Source: Streptomyces sp. ISL-96 (lineage in GTDB: Bacteria > Actinomycetota > Actinomycetes > Streptomycetales > Streptomycetaceae). Taken from it: 64,000 nucleotides of DNA. Shown here one piece after another: positions 41,338 to 49,359 of this stretch (position 1 is its first letter; each line of letters opens with the position of its first letter). Made by a program: the position numbers and the translations under genes. Below the pieces are notes generated by a model. The model saw only the letters and a list, made by a program, of their open reading frames with translations. It ran no database searches and was not told where the DNA came from. The stretch covers positions 1 through 64,000 of the forward strand of contig NZ_JAGGPA010000032.1 in NCBI RefSeq assembly GCF_018614035.1. Direction: 5' to 3'.

Positions 41338-42201
41338 GTGGACGCTGACGTTGTCGCAGTGAGGCGTCGCCCGCCACGGGCGAGCGGGGCGAGCGGGCTT
41401 CTGAGGGCATGCCACCCCGTCCCGACCGTCGCGGTCAGTCTCCTGATGACCGCGCTGGCGGTGGCCTGCGGGCAGGACGCGGCCGGGTGCCTGCTGGTGG
41501 CCGCCGCGGTGCTGACGGGACAGCTGTCCGTCGGCTGGAGCAACGACGCCGTCGACGCCGCGCGTGACCGCGCCGTCGGGCGGCGTACCAAACCCGTGGT
41601 CGCCGGCTCGGTCGGCGTCGGCGCCGTGCGCGGGGCGGCGGTCACCGCCGTGGCCCTGTGCGTACCGCTGTCCCTCGCGTACGGACCACTCGCCGGTACG
41701 GTCCACCTCGTCGGGGTCGCCGCGGCCTGGGCGTACAACTTCGGCCTGAAGGCGACCGCACTGTCCTGGCTGCCGTACGCCGTCGGGTTCGCGGCGCTTC
41801 CCTCCTTCGTCTCGCTGGGGCTTGAGGGGCGGCCCTGGCCTCCCTGGTGGATCGTCGCCTCGGCCGCACTGCTCGGCGTCGGCGCGCATCTGGCCAATGT
41901 GCTCCCGGACATCGGCGACGACCTGGCCACCGGTGTACGCGGCTGGCCCCAGCGACTGGGACCCGCCCGGGCGCGCCTGCTGCTGCCGGTGCCGCTCGTG
42001 ACGGCCACCGCGCTGCTGGCGTTCGCCCGCCCCGGTGCTCTCGATTCCGCCGGGGCGGTCGCTGTGTCGATCGCTCTCGTCCTGGCGGCCGGCGGCGCAC
42101 TGCTGGGCCGCCGGCGCCCGAGGCTGCCGTTCCTCGCGGCGATCATCGTCGCGGCGGTCGATGTCGCGATGCTGCTCCGGCAGGGCGCGGCCGTCACCTG
42201 A
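41338..42201 (+). CDS. UbiA-family prenyltransferase
   Basis: 287-aa membrane prenyltransferase with about eight hydrophobic segments. The first Asp-rich motif is GWSNDAVDAARDRAVGRRTKP (NDxxDxxxD type). The second is NVLPDIGDDLATGVRGWPQR. These bind the diphosphate of the prenyl donor through Mg2+. UbiA enzymes attach prenyl groups to aromatic acceptors. Divergence from the type III PKS operon suggests it prenylates a phenolic product of that locus, but a housekeeping quinone role cannot be excluded. GTG 41338 is the chosen start. Confidence 0.88.
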   Translation: MDADVVAVRRRPPRASGASGLLRACHPVPTVAVSLLMTALAVACGQDAAGCLLVAAAVLTGQLSVGWSNDAVDAARDRAVGRRTKPVVAGSVGVGAVRGAAVTAVALCVPLSLAYGPLAGTVHLVGVAAAWAYNFGLKATALSWLPYAVGFAALPSFVSLGLEGRPWPPWWIVASAALLGVGAHLANVLPDIGDDLATGVRGWPQRLGPARARLLLPVPLVTATALLAFARPGALDSAGAVAVSIALVLAAGGALLGRRRPRLPFLAAIIVAAVDVAMLLRQGAAVT

Positions 42202-42317
42202 CGCGGCGCCCGTGTGCGTCCGTACGGGCGACGGGCGGCGCCGTCGGCGCAACAAGACGTGCTGGAAGGGCTATGGGGTGGGGATCCTGAATCACTCCCC
42301 CGAGGAAAGGTTCAGCG

Positions 42318-42593
42318 ATGCTGGAGCGCAGCCGACGTAAGAAGCACACCGAGATCACCTTCGTCATCCCGGCAGGCCAAGCCTGCGGGCAGGTCAGCGT
42401 AGTCGGCGACTTCAACGACTGGCAGCCGGGAGCCCACCCCTTCACCGAACGGCCCGACGGCACGCGCTCCGTCACCGTCACGCTCCCCAAGGAACAGCGC
42501 TACGGCTTCCGCTACCTCGCCCACGGCGACTACTGGTTCAACGACGGCCACGCCGACGACCAGGACGGTCACAACAGCATCGTCCACACCTGA
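42318..42593 (+). CDS. isoamylase early-set / CBM48-like protein
   Basis: 91-aa protein that is essentially one immunoglobulin-like carbohydrate-binding domain. It reads EITFVIPAGQACGQVSVVGDFNDWQPGAHPF, then GTRSVTVTLPKEQRYGFRYLAHGDYWFNDGHADDQDGHNSIVHT. The VVGDFNDW and YGFRY...YWFND motifs are those of glycogen-binding AMPK-beta and GlgB modules. No enzyme is attached, so it may be a free glycogen-binding adaptor. ATG 42318 follows GAGGAAAGG. In several Streptomyces such genes respond to stress. Confidence 0.85.
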   Translation: MLERSRRKKHTEITFVIPAGQACGQVSVVGDFNDWQPGAHPFTERPDGTRSVTVTLPKEQRYGFRYLAHGDYWFNDGHADDQDGHNSIVHT

Positions 42594-42730
42594 CGACGCG
42601 CCGCTTCGGTGAGCGGTGAGTTCACCGACGGAGCCGACTGCGGATGGCATGGTTCAGGAACCGGAGTCACGACGGGGCTGCGGCTTGCGCGGCGTGGGCC
42701 GCGCCGAGGCATGGGATAGGGATTGAACTG

Positions 42731-42934
42731 ATGGCAACAGGCACTGTGAAGTGGTTCAACGCCGACAAGGGCTTCGGCTTCATCGAGCAGGACGGCGGCG
42801 GCCCGGACGTGTTCGTCCACTACTCCGCGATCGAGGGCTCCGGCTTCAAGGAGCTCGCGGAGGGCGACAAGGTCCAGTTCGACATCACCCAGGGGCCCAA
42901 GGGGCCGCAGGCGGAGCGGGTCAACCGCACCTGA
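42731..42934 (+). CDS. cold-shock protein, first copy
   Basis: 67-aa CspA-type OB-fold RNA chaperone. RNP1 is KGFGFIEQ and RNP2 is VFVHYSAI, on a GTVKWFNADKGFGF backbone. It binds single-stranded RNA and melts secondary structure. ATG 42731 follows AGGGATTGAACTG. It differs from the second copy at 49657 in the middle (SGFKELAEGDKVQFDITQGPKGPQAERVNRT). A hairpin terminator follows. Confidence 0.96.
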   Translation: MATGTVKWFNADKGFGFIEQDGGGPDVFVHYSAIEGSGFKELAEGDKVQFDITQGPKGPQAERVNRT

Positions 42935-42947
42935 GGCGCGACTCGTC

Positions 42948-42982
42948 GCCCTGCCCCTGAAGCGTCGGCCCGGGGGCAGGGC
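42948..42982 (+). terminator. terminator after first cold-shock gene
   Basis: Perfect 10-bp stem GCCCTGCCCC (42948-42957) with GGGGCAGGGC (42973-42982) and a 15-base loop, 13 bp after the cold-shock stop. No T-run, as usual in this genus. Confidence 0.7.
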
Positions 42983-43239
42983 CCGGGCGTGCCGGGTGCC
43001 GGACATGGCCTAGGGCCGTCCGGCATGGGGCAGACATAGACGGTGTGATCGAGGGGCCGAAGCCGCCGCAGTGGAATGGGACGCGCCACTGGCCGACGGG
43101 CCCGCCTGGTCGCCTGGTGCGGCTGACTGCCGGGATCGGCTCAATTTCGCCGCATAGCGGACCGTGGCGGCGCGGATTATGCTCGCGCCCGATGGTGAGC
43201 GGCCCGGCACCGGCAGAAGAGTGCCCGATCGAGCGGACC

Positions 43240-43264
43240 GGCTAACCGCGAAAGTACTGGGTAC
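43240..43264 (+). promoter_or_regulatory. possible sigma-B-type stress promoter
   Basis: GGCT (43240-43243), a 15-base spacer and GGGTAC (43259-43264) match the GNNT-N14-16-GGGTAY pattern known for Streptomyces SigB-like factors. It lies 68 bp upstream of the DUF4383 gene. The motif is short, so chance occurrence is possible. Confidence 0.35.
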
Positions 43265-43331
43265 ACGCTGCTCAGTACTGGGACCGATCGGGCGGCCCGA
43301 TGGGCTGCCCTCAGGAGAAAGAAGTGCGGTA

Positions 43332-43766
43332 ATGAGCGCTCAGCACCGTACGGCATCGATCGCCCGGACCCCTGTGCAACAGGCAGCGCTGCTGGTCGGC
43401 GTCCTCGGCTTCATCCCCGGGATCACCACCGACTACGACACGATGAAATTCGCCGAGCACGGCTCCGGGGCCAAACTGCTCGGCGTCTTCCAGGTGTCGG
43501 TACTGCACAACATCGTGCACCTGCTGTTCGGCATCGCCGGTGTGGCCATGGCCCGCGCCCCGCTCACCGCCCGTAACTTCCTCATCGGCGGTGGTGTCAT
43601 CTACCTCGCGCTGTGGCTGTACGGCCTGTTCATCGACCACGACAGTTCGGCCAACTTCGTACCGCTCAACACGGCCGACAACTGGCTCCACTTCGCTCTG
43701 GGCCTGGCCATGATCGCCCTCGGCGTCCTGCTCACCCGCCGCCCCCGAGCCGGCGCGGGCCGCTAA
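43332..43766 (+). CDS. DUF4383 four-helix membrane protein
   Basis: 144 aa with four transmembrane helices: QAALLVGVLGFIPGI, HNIVHLLFGIAGVAMA, FLIGGGVIYLALWLYGLF and WLHFALGLAMIALGVLL. The HNxVHLLFGxAG motif and the DNWLHFALGLAMI ending are diagnostic of DUF4383. Function is unknown; homologues are often stress-induced. ATG 43332 has CAGGAG upstream at a long spacing. It is 11 bp from the YbdK-type gene, so the two form an operon. Confidence 0.85.
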   Translation: MSAQHRTASIARTPVQQAALLVGVLGFIPGITTDYDTMKFAEHGSGAKLLGVFQVSVLHNIVHLLFGIAGVAMARAPLTARNFLIGGGVIYLALWLYGLFIDHDSSANFVPLNTADNWLHFALGLAMIALGVLLTRRPRAGAGR

Positions 43767-43777
43767 CCGGGGCCGGC

Positions 43778-44872
43778 GTGATAACTGTGGGAGTCGAGGA
43801 GGAGTACTTCCTTCTCGACCCGGATACGGGCCTGCCGGTGCCGCTGGCAGAAGAGGTACGCGGATCGTCCGCTCTGGAGCCGGCGGTGGACCGGCGGGAG
43901 GTCCAGAGTGAGCTGCTGCAGGCACAGGTCGAGATCGCCACTCCGATCTGCAGCGAGCTCGAGGAGGTCGGCGGCCATCTGCTGCGCCTGCGCCACGCGG
44001 TCGGCGCCGCGGCCGAAGAGTTCGGATGCCGGCTCGCCCCCTGTGGGACGGCGCCGTTCCGGGAGGTGGCGCCGGTCCCGGTGACCCGGCACCCGCGCTA
44101 TCTCGCCATGCAGGCCCAGGCTCCGCAACTCGTCGCGGAGCAGCTGGTCAACGGCATGCACGTACACGCTGCCGTGTCCGATCCGGAGATGGGCGTCGCT
44201 GTCCTGAACCGGATCAGGGTGTGGCTGCCCGTGCTGGTGGCCATGTCGGCGAATTCGCCGCTGTGGGACGGCCACGACACCGGGTTCTCCAGCTGGCGCA
44301 CGGTGATCTTCGGCCGCTGGCCGGTCAGCGGGCCTCCGCCGCACTTCGCCGATCTGGCCGACCACGAGCGGCGGGTCCAGGGGCTGCTGGCCGCCGGGAT
44401 CGTCAGCGACGCCGGTCAGATCTACTGGCAGGCCCGTCTGTCGGACAAGTACCCCACTGTCGAGGTGCGGTGCATGGACGTGCAGCTGAGGGCCGATGAC
44501 GCCGTCATGTTCGCGGGCATCGTGCGCGCTCTGGTCGCGACAGCCGTCAGCGACGAGAAGGCCGGCGTGCCGCTGACCGTGTGCGCGCCGGAACTGCTGC
44601 ACGGCGCGAACTGGTATGCCGCACGTGACGGCATCAGCGGTTCGCTGGTGGACCCCGACGGCAAGCTGCGCAGCGCGGGCGATGTGCTCTGCCGGCTGAT
44701 GGATCACATCGCACCCGCTCTGGAGGAATCCGGAGACGCACGGGAGGTGTCCTCCCTGGTCCATCGGCTGTTGCGGCAGGGCACCGCCGCGGACCTGCAG
44801 CGCCGTGCTCTTGCCGAGGGCGGCGTGCGGGCAGTGACCGACCTGGTCACGATGCAGGGGGCACCGCAGTAA
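43778..44872 (+). CDS. YbdK-type carboxylate-amine ligase (copy 2)
   Basis: 364-aa GCS2/YbdK-family ligase, parallel to the gene at 36213. Shared blocks: TVGVEEEYFLLDPDTGLPV, VQSELLQAQVEIATPI, NGMHVHAAVSDPEMGVAVLNRIRVWLPVLVAMSANSPLWDGHDTGFSSWRTVIFGRWP and YPTVEVRCMDVQLRADDAVMFAGIVRALV. The GTG at 43778 places GVEEE at residue 5. Co-transcribed with DUF4383. Its 3' end overlaps the convergent DUF2071 gene by 26 bp. Sequence divergence from copy 1 suggests old paralogues, not a local duplication. Confidence 0.87.
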   Translation: MITVGVEEEYFLLDPDTGLPVPLAEEVRGSSALEPAVDRREVQSELLQAQVEIATPICSELEEVGGHLLRLRHAVGAAAEEFGCRLAPCGTAPFREVAPVPVTRHPRYLAMQAQAPQLVAEQLVNGMHVHAAVSDPEMGVAVLNRIRVWLPVLVAMSANSPLWDGHDTGFSSWRTVIFGRWPVSGPPPHFADLADHERRVQGLLAAGIVSDAGQIYWQARLSDKYPTVEVRCMDVQLRADDAVMFAGIVRALVATAVSDEKAGVPLTVCAPELLHGANWYAARDGISGSLVDPDGKLRSAGDVLCRLMDHIAPALEESGDAREVSSLVHRLLRQGTAADLQRRALAEGGVRAVTDLVTMQGAPQ

Positions 44873-45617
44873 CGGCGTGGGCGGTACGGGCTTCGCGCCG
44901 GCGTGGCCGGGAAACCCCGATGCGTACCGGCGTCACGCCCGGCGAAAAGTGCACCAGGGGTTCGCCGGCGGGTGCGGGCAGACCGACGGCCGTGGTCAGC
45001 GACTGCGCCAGGTTCTCCACCGTGCCGGTGTGAAGGGGCCACGGCGCGTGCTCCACGGGCGTGTCCCAGATCAGGCCGGCGCGGCGCGTGAAAGCGTGCC
45101 ACCGGGTGGTGAGCCACACATCGCGCTCCGAAGGCGCCGTGACCGGTTCACCGCGCCGTACAGCCAGGTGGTACGAGGCTCCGCCGCCGTGACGCATGCC
45201 GGAGTAGAAGTACGTCCTGTCGTCGCGCCGCAGGGTCAGCGAGCCCGAGTGGTACGGCGCCCCCATGGCCCTCGCAGCCAGCATGGCCGCAGTGGACACC
45301 TCGATGGTCAGAAACCACAGCGCCTGACGCCCGCCGGGCCCTCGGACGTACGTGCGCAGATTCGTCTCCAGGAAGCTGCCGGCCGCGGGGACGGGAGGGG
45401 GCACACCTGCGGGGCGTACATCAGCCATCAGGAACGGGGAGAGGGTGACCCAGGCCGAATCGTCGTAGGTGTCTGCCGTCAGCCCTCCGGGAAGCAGCGC
45501 CTGAACGTCGGCGGGCCGGTAGCGCCAGTGCACGAACGCCTGGTTCAGCCAGGCGGCTCGCAGCACCAGCAGTCGAAGGTGCTGCTCCGCTTCGGCGGGC
45601 ACCACGCACTCACCCAT
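44847..45617 (-). CDS. DUF2071 (YqjF-like) protein
   Basis: 256-aa protein of the YqjF/DUF2071 family, which has an acetoacetate-decarboxylase-like fold. Typical features: AWLNQAFVHWRYRPADVQALLPGGLTADTYDDSAWVTLSPFLM, then FLETNLRTYVRGPGGRQALWFLTIEVSTAAMLAARAM, GMPYHSGSL-like APYHSGSLTL and the TRWHAFTRRAG segment. Function is unknown. ATG 45617 was chosen because the upstream extension is repetitive. Convergent with the YbdK-type gene. Confidence 0.82.
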   Translation of the reverse strand: MGECVVPAEAEQHLRLLVLRAAWLNQAFVHWRYRPADVQALLPGGLTADTYDDSAWVTLSPFLMADVRPAGVPPPVPAAGSFLETNLRTYVRGPGGRQALWFLTIEVSTAAMLAARAMGAPYHSGSLTLRRDDRTYFYSGMRHGGGASYHLAVRRGEPVTAPSERDVWLTTRWHAFTRRAGLIWDTPVEHAPWPLHTGTVENLAQSLTTAVGLPAPAGEPLVHFSPGVTPVRIGVSRPRRREARTAHAVTAVPPAS

Positions 45618-45885
45618 GCCTCCATCTTGCCCCTGGGAGGGGGCAGGCGTGCGGCTGTTGACGAGCGCCCCCAGCGAACCGCGCACCGGATGCGATCACG
45701 GCTCTGTTGGGGTGCTATGAGGGAAGCAGACCTCGGAACTTGGCTGCCGAGTTGCTTCCCGCCGCGCGAGACGCGGGCGAATTCCACAGGGCTTCGAGGC
45801 GTTTTCCCAGCCCTCTACCTGACCAGCCCCGCCGGGCGCCGGTCAGGGTTGTCGGTGCACTGCCGCGAAGAGGAGGTGGTTGGTG

Positions 45886-47223
45886 ATGCGAGTAGCAGTC
45901 GTCGGACAGGGTTACGTCGGACTGACGGGTGCCGTCGCGCTGGCCCTGCAGGGGCACAGCGTCACAGGCGTCGAGCAGGACCAGGGCCGGCTGTGCATGC
46001 TGAACGCCGGCCAGGCGCCGGTGTTCGAGCCGGGCCTGCCCCAGCAGCTGGCTGCCGCGCTGGCCACCGGCAGGCTGCGGTTCGTAGGAGGGCTGGCGGA
46101 GAGCCACTGGCGGACGCCCTTCGACATCGTGCTGATCACCGTGGGTACGCCGCCCGGACCCGACGGGGCCGCGGACCTGTCCCAGGTGAGCGCCGTGCTG
46201 GAGGAGATCAGGAATCTGCTGCCCGTACCCCGGGTGGTGCTCAAGTCCACCGTGCCGCCCGGCACCAGCAGCAGACTGGCCGACGCGCACCCCTGGCTGC
46301 GCGAGCGTTACGCGTACAACCCCGAGTTCCTCAATCAGGGCAGCGCCCTGGAGGACTGGGCCGTCCCCGCACGGGTCGTCGCCGGCACCTGGAGTGACGA
46401 CAGCCTGCGGGCGCTGCGTGAGCTGTACGCCGGTGTGGCCAGTCCATGGGTGGCCACGACCCCCACCAGCGCCGAGATGATCAAGTATGCGAGCAACACC
46501 TTCCTCGCCATGAAGATCAGCTTCTCGAACGAGATCGCCCGGATGTGCTGCGGGCCCGACGTCGACGTCGACCGCGTCCTGCAGGGCGTCGGTTACGACC
46601 CCCGCATCGGACACGCCTTTCTCCAGCCCGGCCTGGGCTACGGCGACTCCTGCCTGCCGAAGGACACGGCCGCCCTGGCCCACTGGGCGAGCAGTGTGGG
46701 TATACCGGCTCCCCTCCTGCAAGCGACGATCGCCGTCAACGAGGCGCAGGCGGGCCTGGCCCTGCAGATTCTGCGCACCGAACTCGGCGTTGCCCTGCGT
46801 GACGCGACGGTCGCCGTGCTCGGCGTGCGCTACGAGCCCTGGAGCGACGATCTGAGGGCCGCTCCCAGCCGCAGCGTCGTCCCGGCGATTCTGGGTGAAG
46901 CGGCGCATGTACGGGTCTGGGATCCGGCCACCGACGCGGCGGCCGTCGCCGGGCTCTTCCCGGCCGCGGACACCGTCGCCGAACTGCCCGACGCGCTCAG
47001 CGGCGCACACGCGGTGGTCCTGCTCACCGAATGGCCGCAGGCCATCGAGGCGGACTGGCAGCAGCTGTCCTCGCGACTCGCCGAGCCGCGCCTGCTCATC
47101 GACGGCAAGAACTGCCTGCCTCCGGAGCGGATGGCCGGCCTCCCCATCCGGTACCGGAGTATCGGCACCAGGATCCCCACTCCGGCGCCGACCGCGACCG
47201 CCGAGCCGCAACTGGAGGCGTGA
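45886..47223 (+). CDS. UDP-glucose/GDP-mannose dehydrogenase family protein
   Basis: 445-aa NAD-dependent enzyme that oxidises a nucleotide sugar C6 alcohol to the carboxylate in two steps. The Rossmann motif is AVVGQGYVGLTGA. Further features are VGTPPGPDGAADLSQV, KSTVPPGTS, the lysine of AEMIKYASNTFLAMKISFSNEIA and the catalytic Cys256 in PGLGYGDSCLPKD. The third domain ends LLTEWPQ...LIDGKNCLP. The product (for example UDP-glucuronate) would feed polysaccharide synthesis, but no glycosyltransferases are adjacent. ATG 45886 lies nine bases after AGGAGG; GTG and TTG just upstream are in frame. Confidence 0.9.
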   Translation: MRVAVVGQGYVGLTGAVALALQGHSVTGVEQDQGRLCMLNAGQAPVFEPGLPQQLAAALATGRLRFVGGLAESHWRTPFDIVLITVGTPPGPDGAADLSQVSAVLEEIRNLLPVPRVVLKSTVPPGTSSRLADAHPWLRERYAYNPEFLNQGSALEDWAVPARVVAGTWSDDSLRALRELYAGVASPWVATTPTSAEMIKYASNTFLAMKISFSNEIARMCCGPDVDVDRVLQGVGYDPRIGHAFLQPGLGYGDSCLPKDTAALAHWASSVGIPAPLLQATIAVNEAQAGLALQILRTELGVALRDATVAVLGVRYEPWSDDLRAAPSRSVVPAILGEAAHVRVWDPATDAAAVAGLFPAADTVAELPDALSGAHAVVLLTEWPQAIEADWQQLSSRLAEPRLLIDGKNCLPPERMAGLPIRYRSIGTRIPTPAPTATAEPQLEA

Positions 47224-47334
47224 GGCGACGGCGCGGGCGTAACTGCACCGACCTGAGACGTTTCGGGCAATAACATCCCTTATCGAATAGGGCGTGGACC
47301 GCTCCATGACTCCGACGATGAGGAGAGCGTTCAG

Positions 47335-48975
47335 GTGAAGCAGTCACCTGCCCAGGACTGGGGCCCGGAACCGTCGGCGTGGGCACCCATGCGCCGACCG
47401 GTGTTCCGGGCCCTGTGGATCGCCCAACTGGCGGCCAATATGGGCACCTGGATGCAGACCGTCGGAGCCCAGTGGCTGATGGGCGACCTCGGCGGCGGCG
47501 CCTTCGAGGTCGCCCTGGTGCAGACGGCCACCACACTGCCGGTCTTCCTGCTGGTGGTGCCCGCAGGGGCGCTGGGGGACATCCTCGACCAGCGAAGACT
47601 GCTGCTCGGCGGGCAGTTTCTGATGTTCCTCGGCGCGGCAGGGCTGGCCGGCGTGACGGCGGCCGGTGCCGCGACCCAGGGGCTGCTCCTCGGGCTGACC
47701 GCGCTGATGGGCGTGGGCGAGGCGTTCTGCATCTCCTCCTTCCAGGCCATCCAGCCCGAGCTGGTCAGCCGTGAGGAGATCCCGCAGGCCGCCCTCCTCA
47801 ACAGTGCGAACGGCAATGTCGCGCGGGCCGCGGGGCCCGCTCTCGGCGGCGCGATGATCGCCGCCACGGGCCCCGAGGCCACGTTCGCCCTCAACGCGCT
47901 GTCCTTCCTCGGCGTGCTCGTGGTGCTGTACACCTGGAAGCGCCCGGCGACCCACCGGCCGCTCGGCTCGGAGCACATCCGTGATGCCATCCGGGCGGGC
48001 GCCCGGTACGTCCGCAGCGCGCCGCTGTTCGGAGCGGTCATCGGCCGCTCGGGCCTCTTCATGATCTTCGCCGGAGGTCTGTGGGCACTGCTCCCGACGA
48101 TTGCCAGGGGGCCGCTCGGTCTCGACGCCGGCGGCTACGGGCTGCTGCTCGCCAGCGTGGGGCTCGGGGCCGTCCTGGGGGCGCTTGTGCTTCCGTCGGT
48201 CCGGGCGCATCTGCAGACGAACGCCCTGGTGACGGGCGCCATGGTGATCTACGCGGCGATGATGGCGGCGATCGGCCTGGTGCCGTCCGCGCTCGGCGTC
48301 GCCGCCGCTCTGATCGTGTCCGGCCTGGCGTGGGTGGCGGTCCTGTCGACGCTCTCCGCCTCCGCTCAGGTGCTGTTGCCCGCGTGGGCGCGGACCCGCG
48401 GTCTCGCCTACTACCAGCTGGTCTTCATGGGCGGCCAGGCGATCGGCGGTGTGGGATGGGGCATGGTCGCTGACTGGCTGGGCGTGGGCACCGCGTTCGT
48501 GGTGTCGGGCATCGGCCTGCTGGTGACCACGCTGCTGAGCATGCGGCCGCTTCCGATGCCGTCCGGCCCGGTCGACGTGGGACCGGCCCAGGTCTGGGCG
48601 GATGTGCCCGACGTCGCGATGCCGGGACGGGACACGGGCCCGGTTCTGGTCACTGTCGAGTGGCGGGTGGACCCGGAGAACGCCGAGGCGTTCATCGAGG
48701 CGATGCGCGACGTGGGCAAGTCGCGCCGGCGTACGGGCGCGTCCATGTGGGGGCTCTTCGAGGACATGGCGGATCCGACGCTCTTCCTGGAGACGTTCAC
48801 CGTCGGTTCGGAGCGGGAGCACTTGCGCCTGATCATGGAGCGCGGGAACAAGTGGGACCAGCAGCTGGAGGCCCGGGCCATGGCGCTGACCCGTCCCGGC
48901 TCCAAGCCGTACGTACGCCACATGATCTGGGCGTACGCCTCCGGCCGCGACGAGGAGCTGTCCTCCTTGCCCTGA
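47335..48975 (+). CDS. MFS transporter with C-terminal ABM-like domain
   Basis: 546-aa EntS/MFS_3-type exporter. About 12 membrane helices span residues 20-405, starting FRALWIAQLAANMGTWMQTVGAQWLMGDL, with LGDILDQRR as the loop 2-3 signature and LNSANGNVARAAGPALGGAMI in the middle. After helix 12 a soluble domain (about 440-546: PVLVTVEWRVDPENAEAFIEAMRDVGKSRRRTGASMWGLFEDMADPTLFLETFTVGSEREHLR) has the dimeric alpha-beta-barrel pattern of antibiotic biosynthesis monooxygenases. GTG 47335 follows GAGGAGAGCG. The substrate is unknown. Confidence 0.87.
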   Translation: MKQSPAQDWGPEPSAWAPMRRPVFRALWIAQLAANMGTWMQTVGAQWLMGDLGGGAFEVALVQTATTLPVFLLVVPAGALGDILDQRRLLLGGQFLMFLGAAGLAGVTAAGAATQGLLLGLTALMGVGEAFCISSFQAIQPELVSREEIPQAALLNSANGNVARAAGPALGGAMIAATGPEATFALNALSFLGVLVVLYTWKRPATHRPLGSEHIRDAIRAGARYVRSAPLFGAVIGRSGLFMIFAGGLWALLPTIARGPLGLDAGGYGLLLASVGLGAVLGALVLPSVRAHLQTNALVTGAMVIYAAMMAAIGLVPSALGVAAALIVSGLAWVAVLSTLSASAQVLLPAWARTRGLAYYQLVFMGGQAIGGVGWGMVADWLGVGTAFVVSGIGLLVTTLLSMRPLPMPSGPVDVGPAQVWADVPDVAMPGRDTGPVLVTVEWRVDPENAEAFIEAMRDVGKSRRRTGASMWGLFEDMADPTLFLETFTVGSEREHLRLIMERGNKWDQQLEARAMALTRPGSKPYVRHMIWAYASGRDEELSSLP

Positions 48976-49014
48976 GCGGGGCGCCGGGCCTCCACGCCAA
49001 TATCTGTCGTGACG

Positions 49015-49359
49015 ATGGTAGACATCCGGGTTCTCGGTGATTAGAGTTTCTGACGTAGCCAACGGAGTCAGCACAGCGCGGCAGAGACGACCGTGCAGCG
49101 GTGCAACGGCACCGCGTGAAGGACAGTGAACCGGAATTGATCAGCAAGGGAGGAGCAGACGCCATCAGGATCACTTGAGTGAGGAACCAGGTCGCTCAGG
49201 TACCGCAGACCCCGGATTGGAAGGTGGTCCCCGGTTAGGCATCCAAGAACCCCGCATCTCCGGCCTCCCCGGCGGACATGCGGAAAAACAGCAGTCGGCG
49301 CCAAGCGCCGATAGATGGTGTTGAACCCCTAAGGCCCCGGTGCCGGACGCACCGGGGCC
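49015..49359 (+). ncRNA. candidate structured non-coding RNA with terminator
   Basis: No convincing coding frame on either strand, and GC content is visibly lower than in genes. In order there are a hairpin GCGGTGC-AACG-GCACCGC (49098-49115), a closing stem CCGCAT/ATGCGG (49252-49257 with 49278-49283) around an inner CCGG/CCGG stem, and TCGGCGC-CAA-GCGCCGA (49295-49311). A perfect 11-bp terminator hairpin GGCCCCGGTGC/GCACCGGGGCC (49333-49359) ends the region. A 9-codon frame (MVDIRVLGD) opens it at 49015-49044 without an obvious ribosome site. It matches no riboswitch, tmRNA, RNase P or SRP signature that I can recall. The 5' end is a guess. Confidence 0.45.
49333..49359 (+). terminator. strong hairpin terminator
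   Basis: 11-bp perfect stem with five-base loop CGGAC, arms 49333-49343 and 49349-49359. It closes the putative RNA and separates it from the cold-shock leader. Confidence 0.8.

Larger units (their letters stand above)
42935..43331. other. 397-bp intergenic region before DUF4383 gene
   Basis: After the cold-shock terminator I see no convincing gene on either strand; short open frames lack coding-type composition. It contains a possible sigma-B-type promoter at 43240-43264 and a direct repeat AGTACTGGG (43253-43261 and about 43274-43282). Confidence 0.5.

Noticed and set aside
49068..49304. Short minus-strand open frame in the intergenic region
   Set aside because: Sequence has no signal, no ribosome site and is rich in rare-looking residues; it lies antisense to hairpins of the proposed RNA.
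49015..49359. Group II intron or tmRNA reading of the structured region
   Set aside because: No intron domain V, GUGYG boundary, reverse transcriptase or tmRNA acceptor stem is visible.
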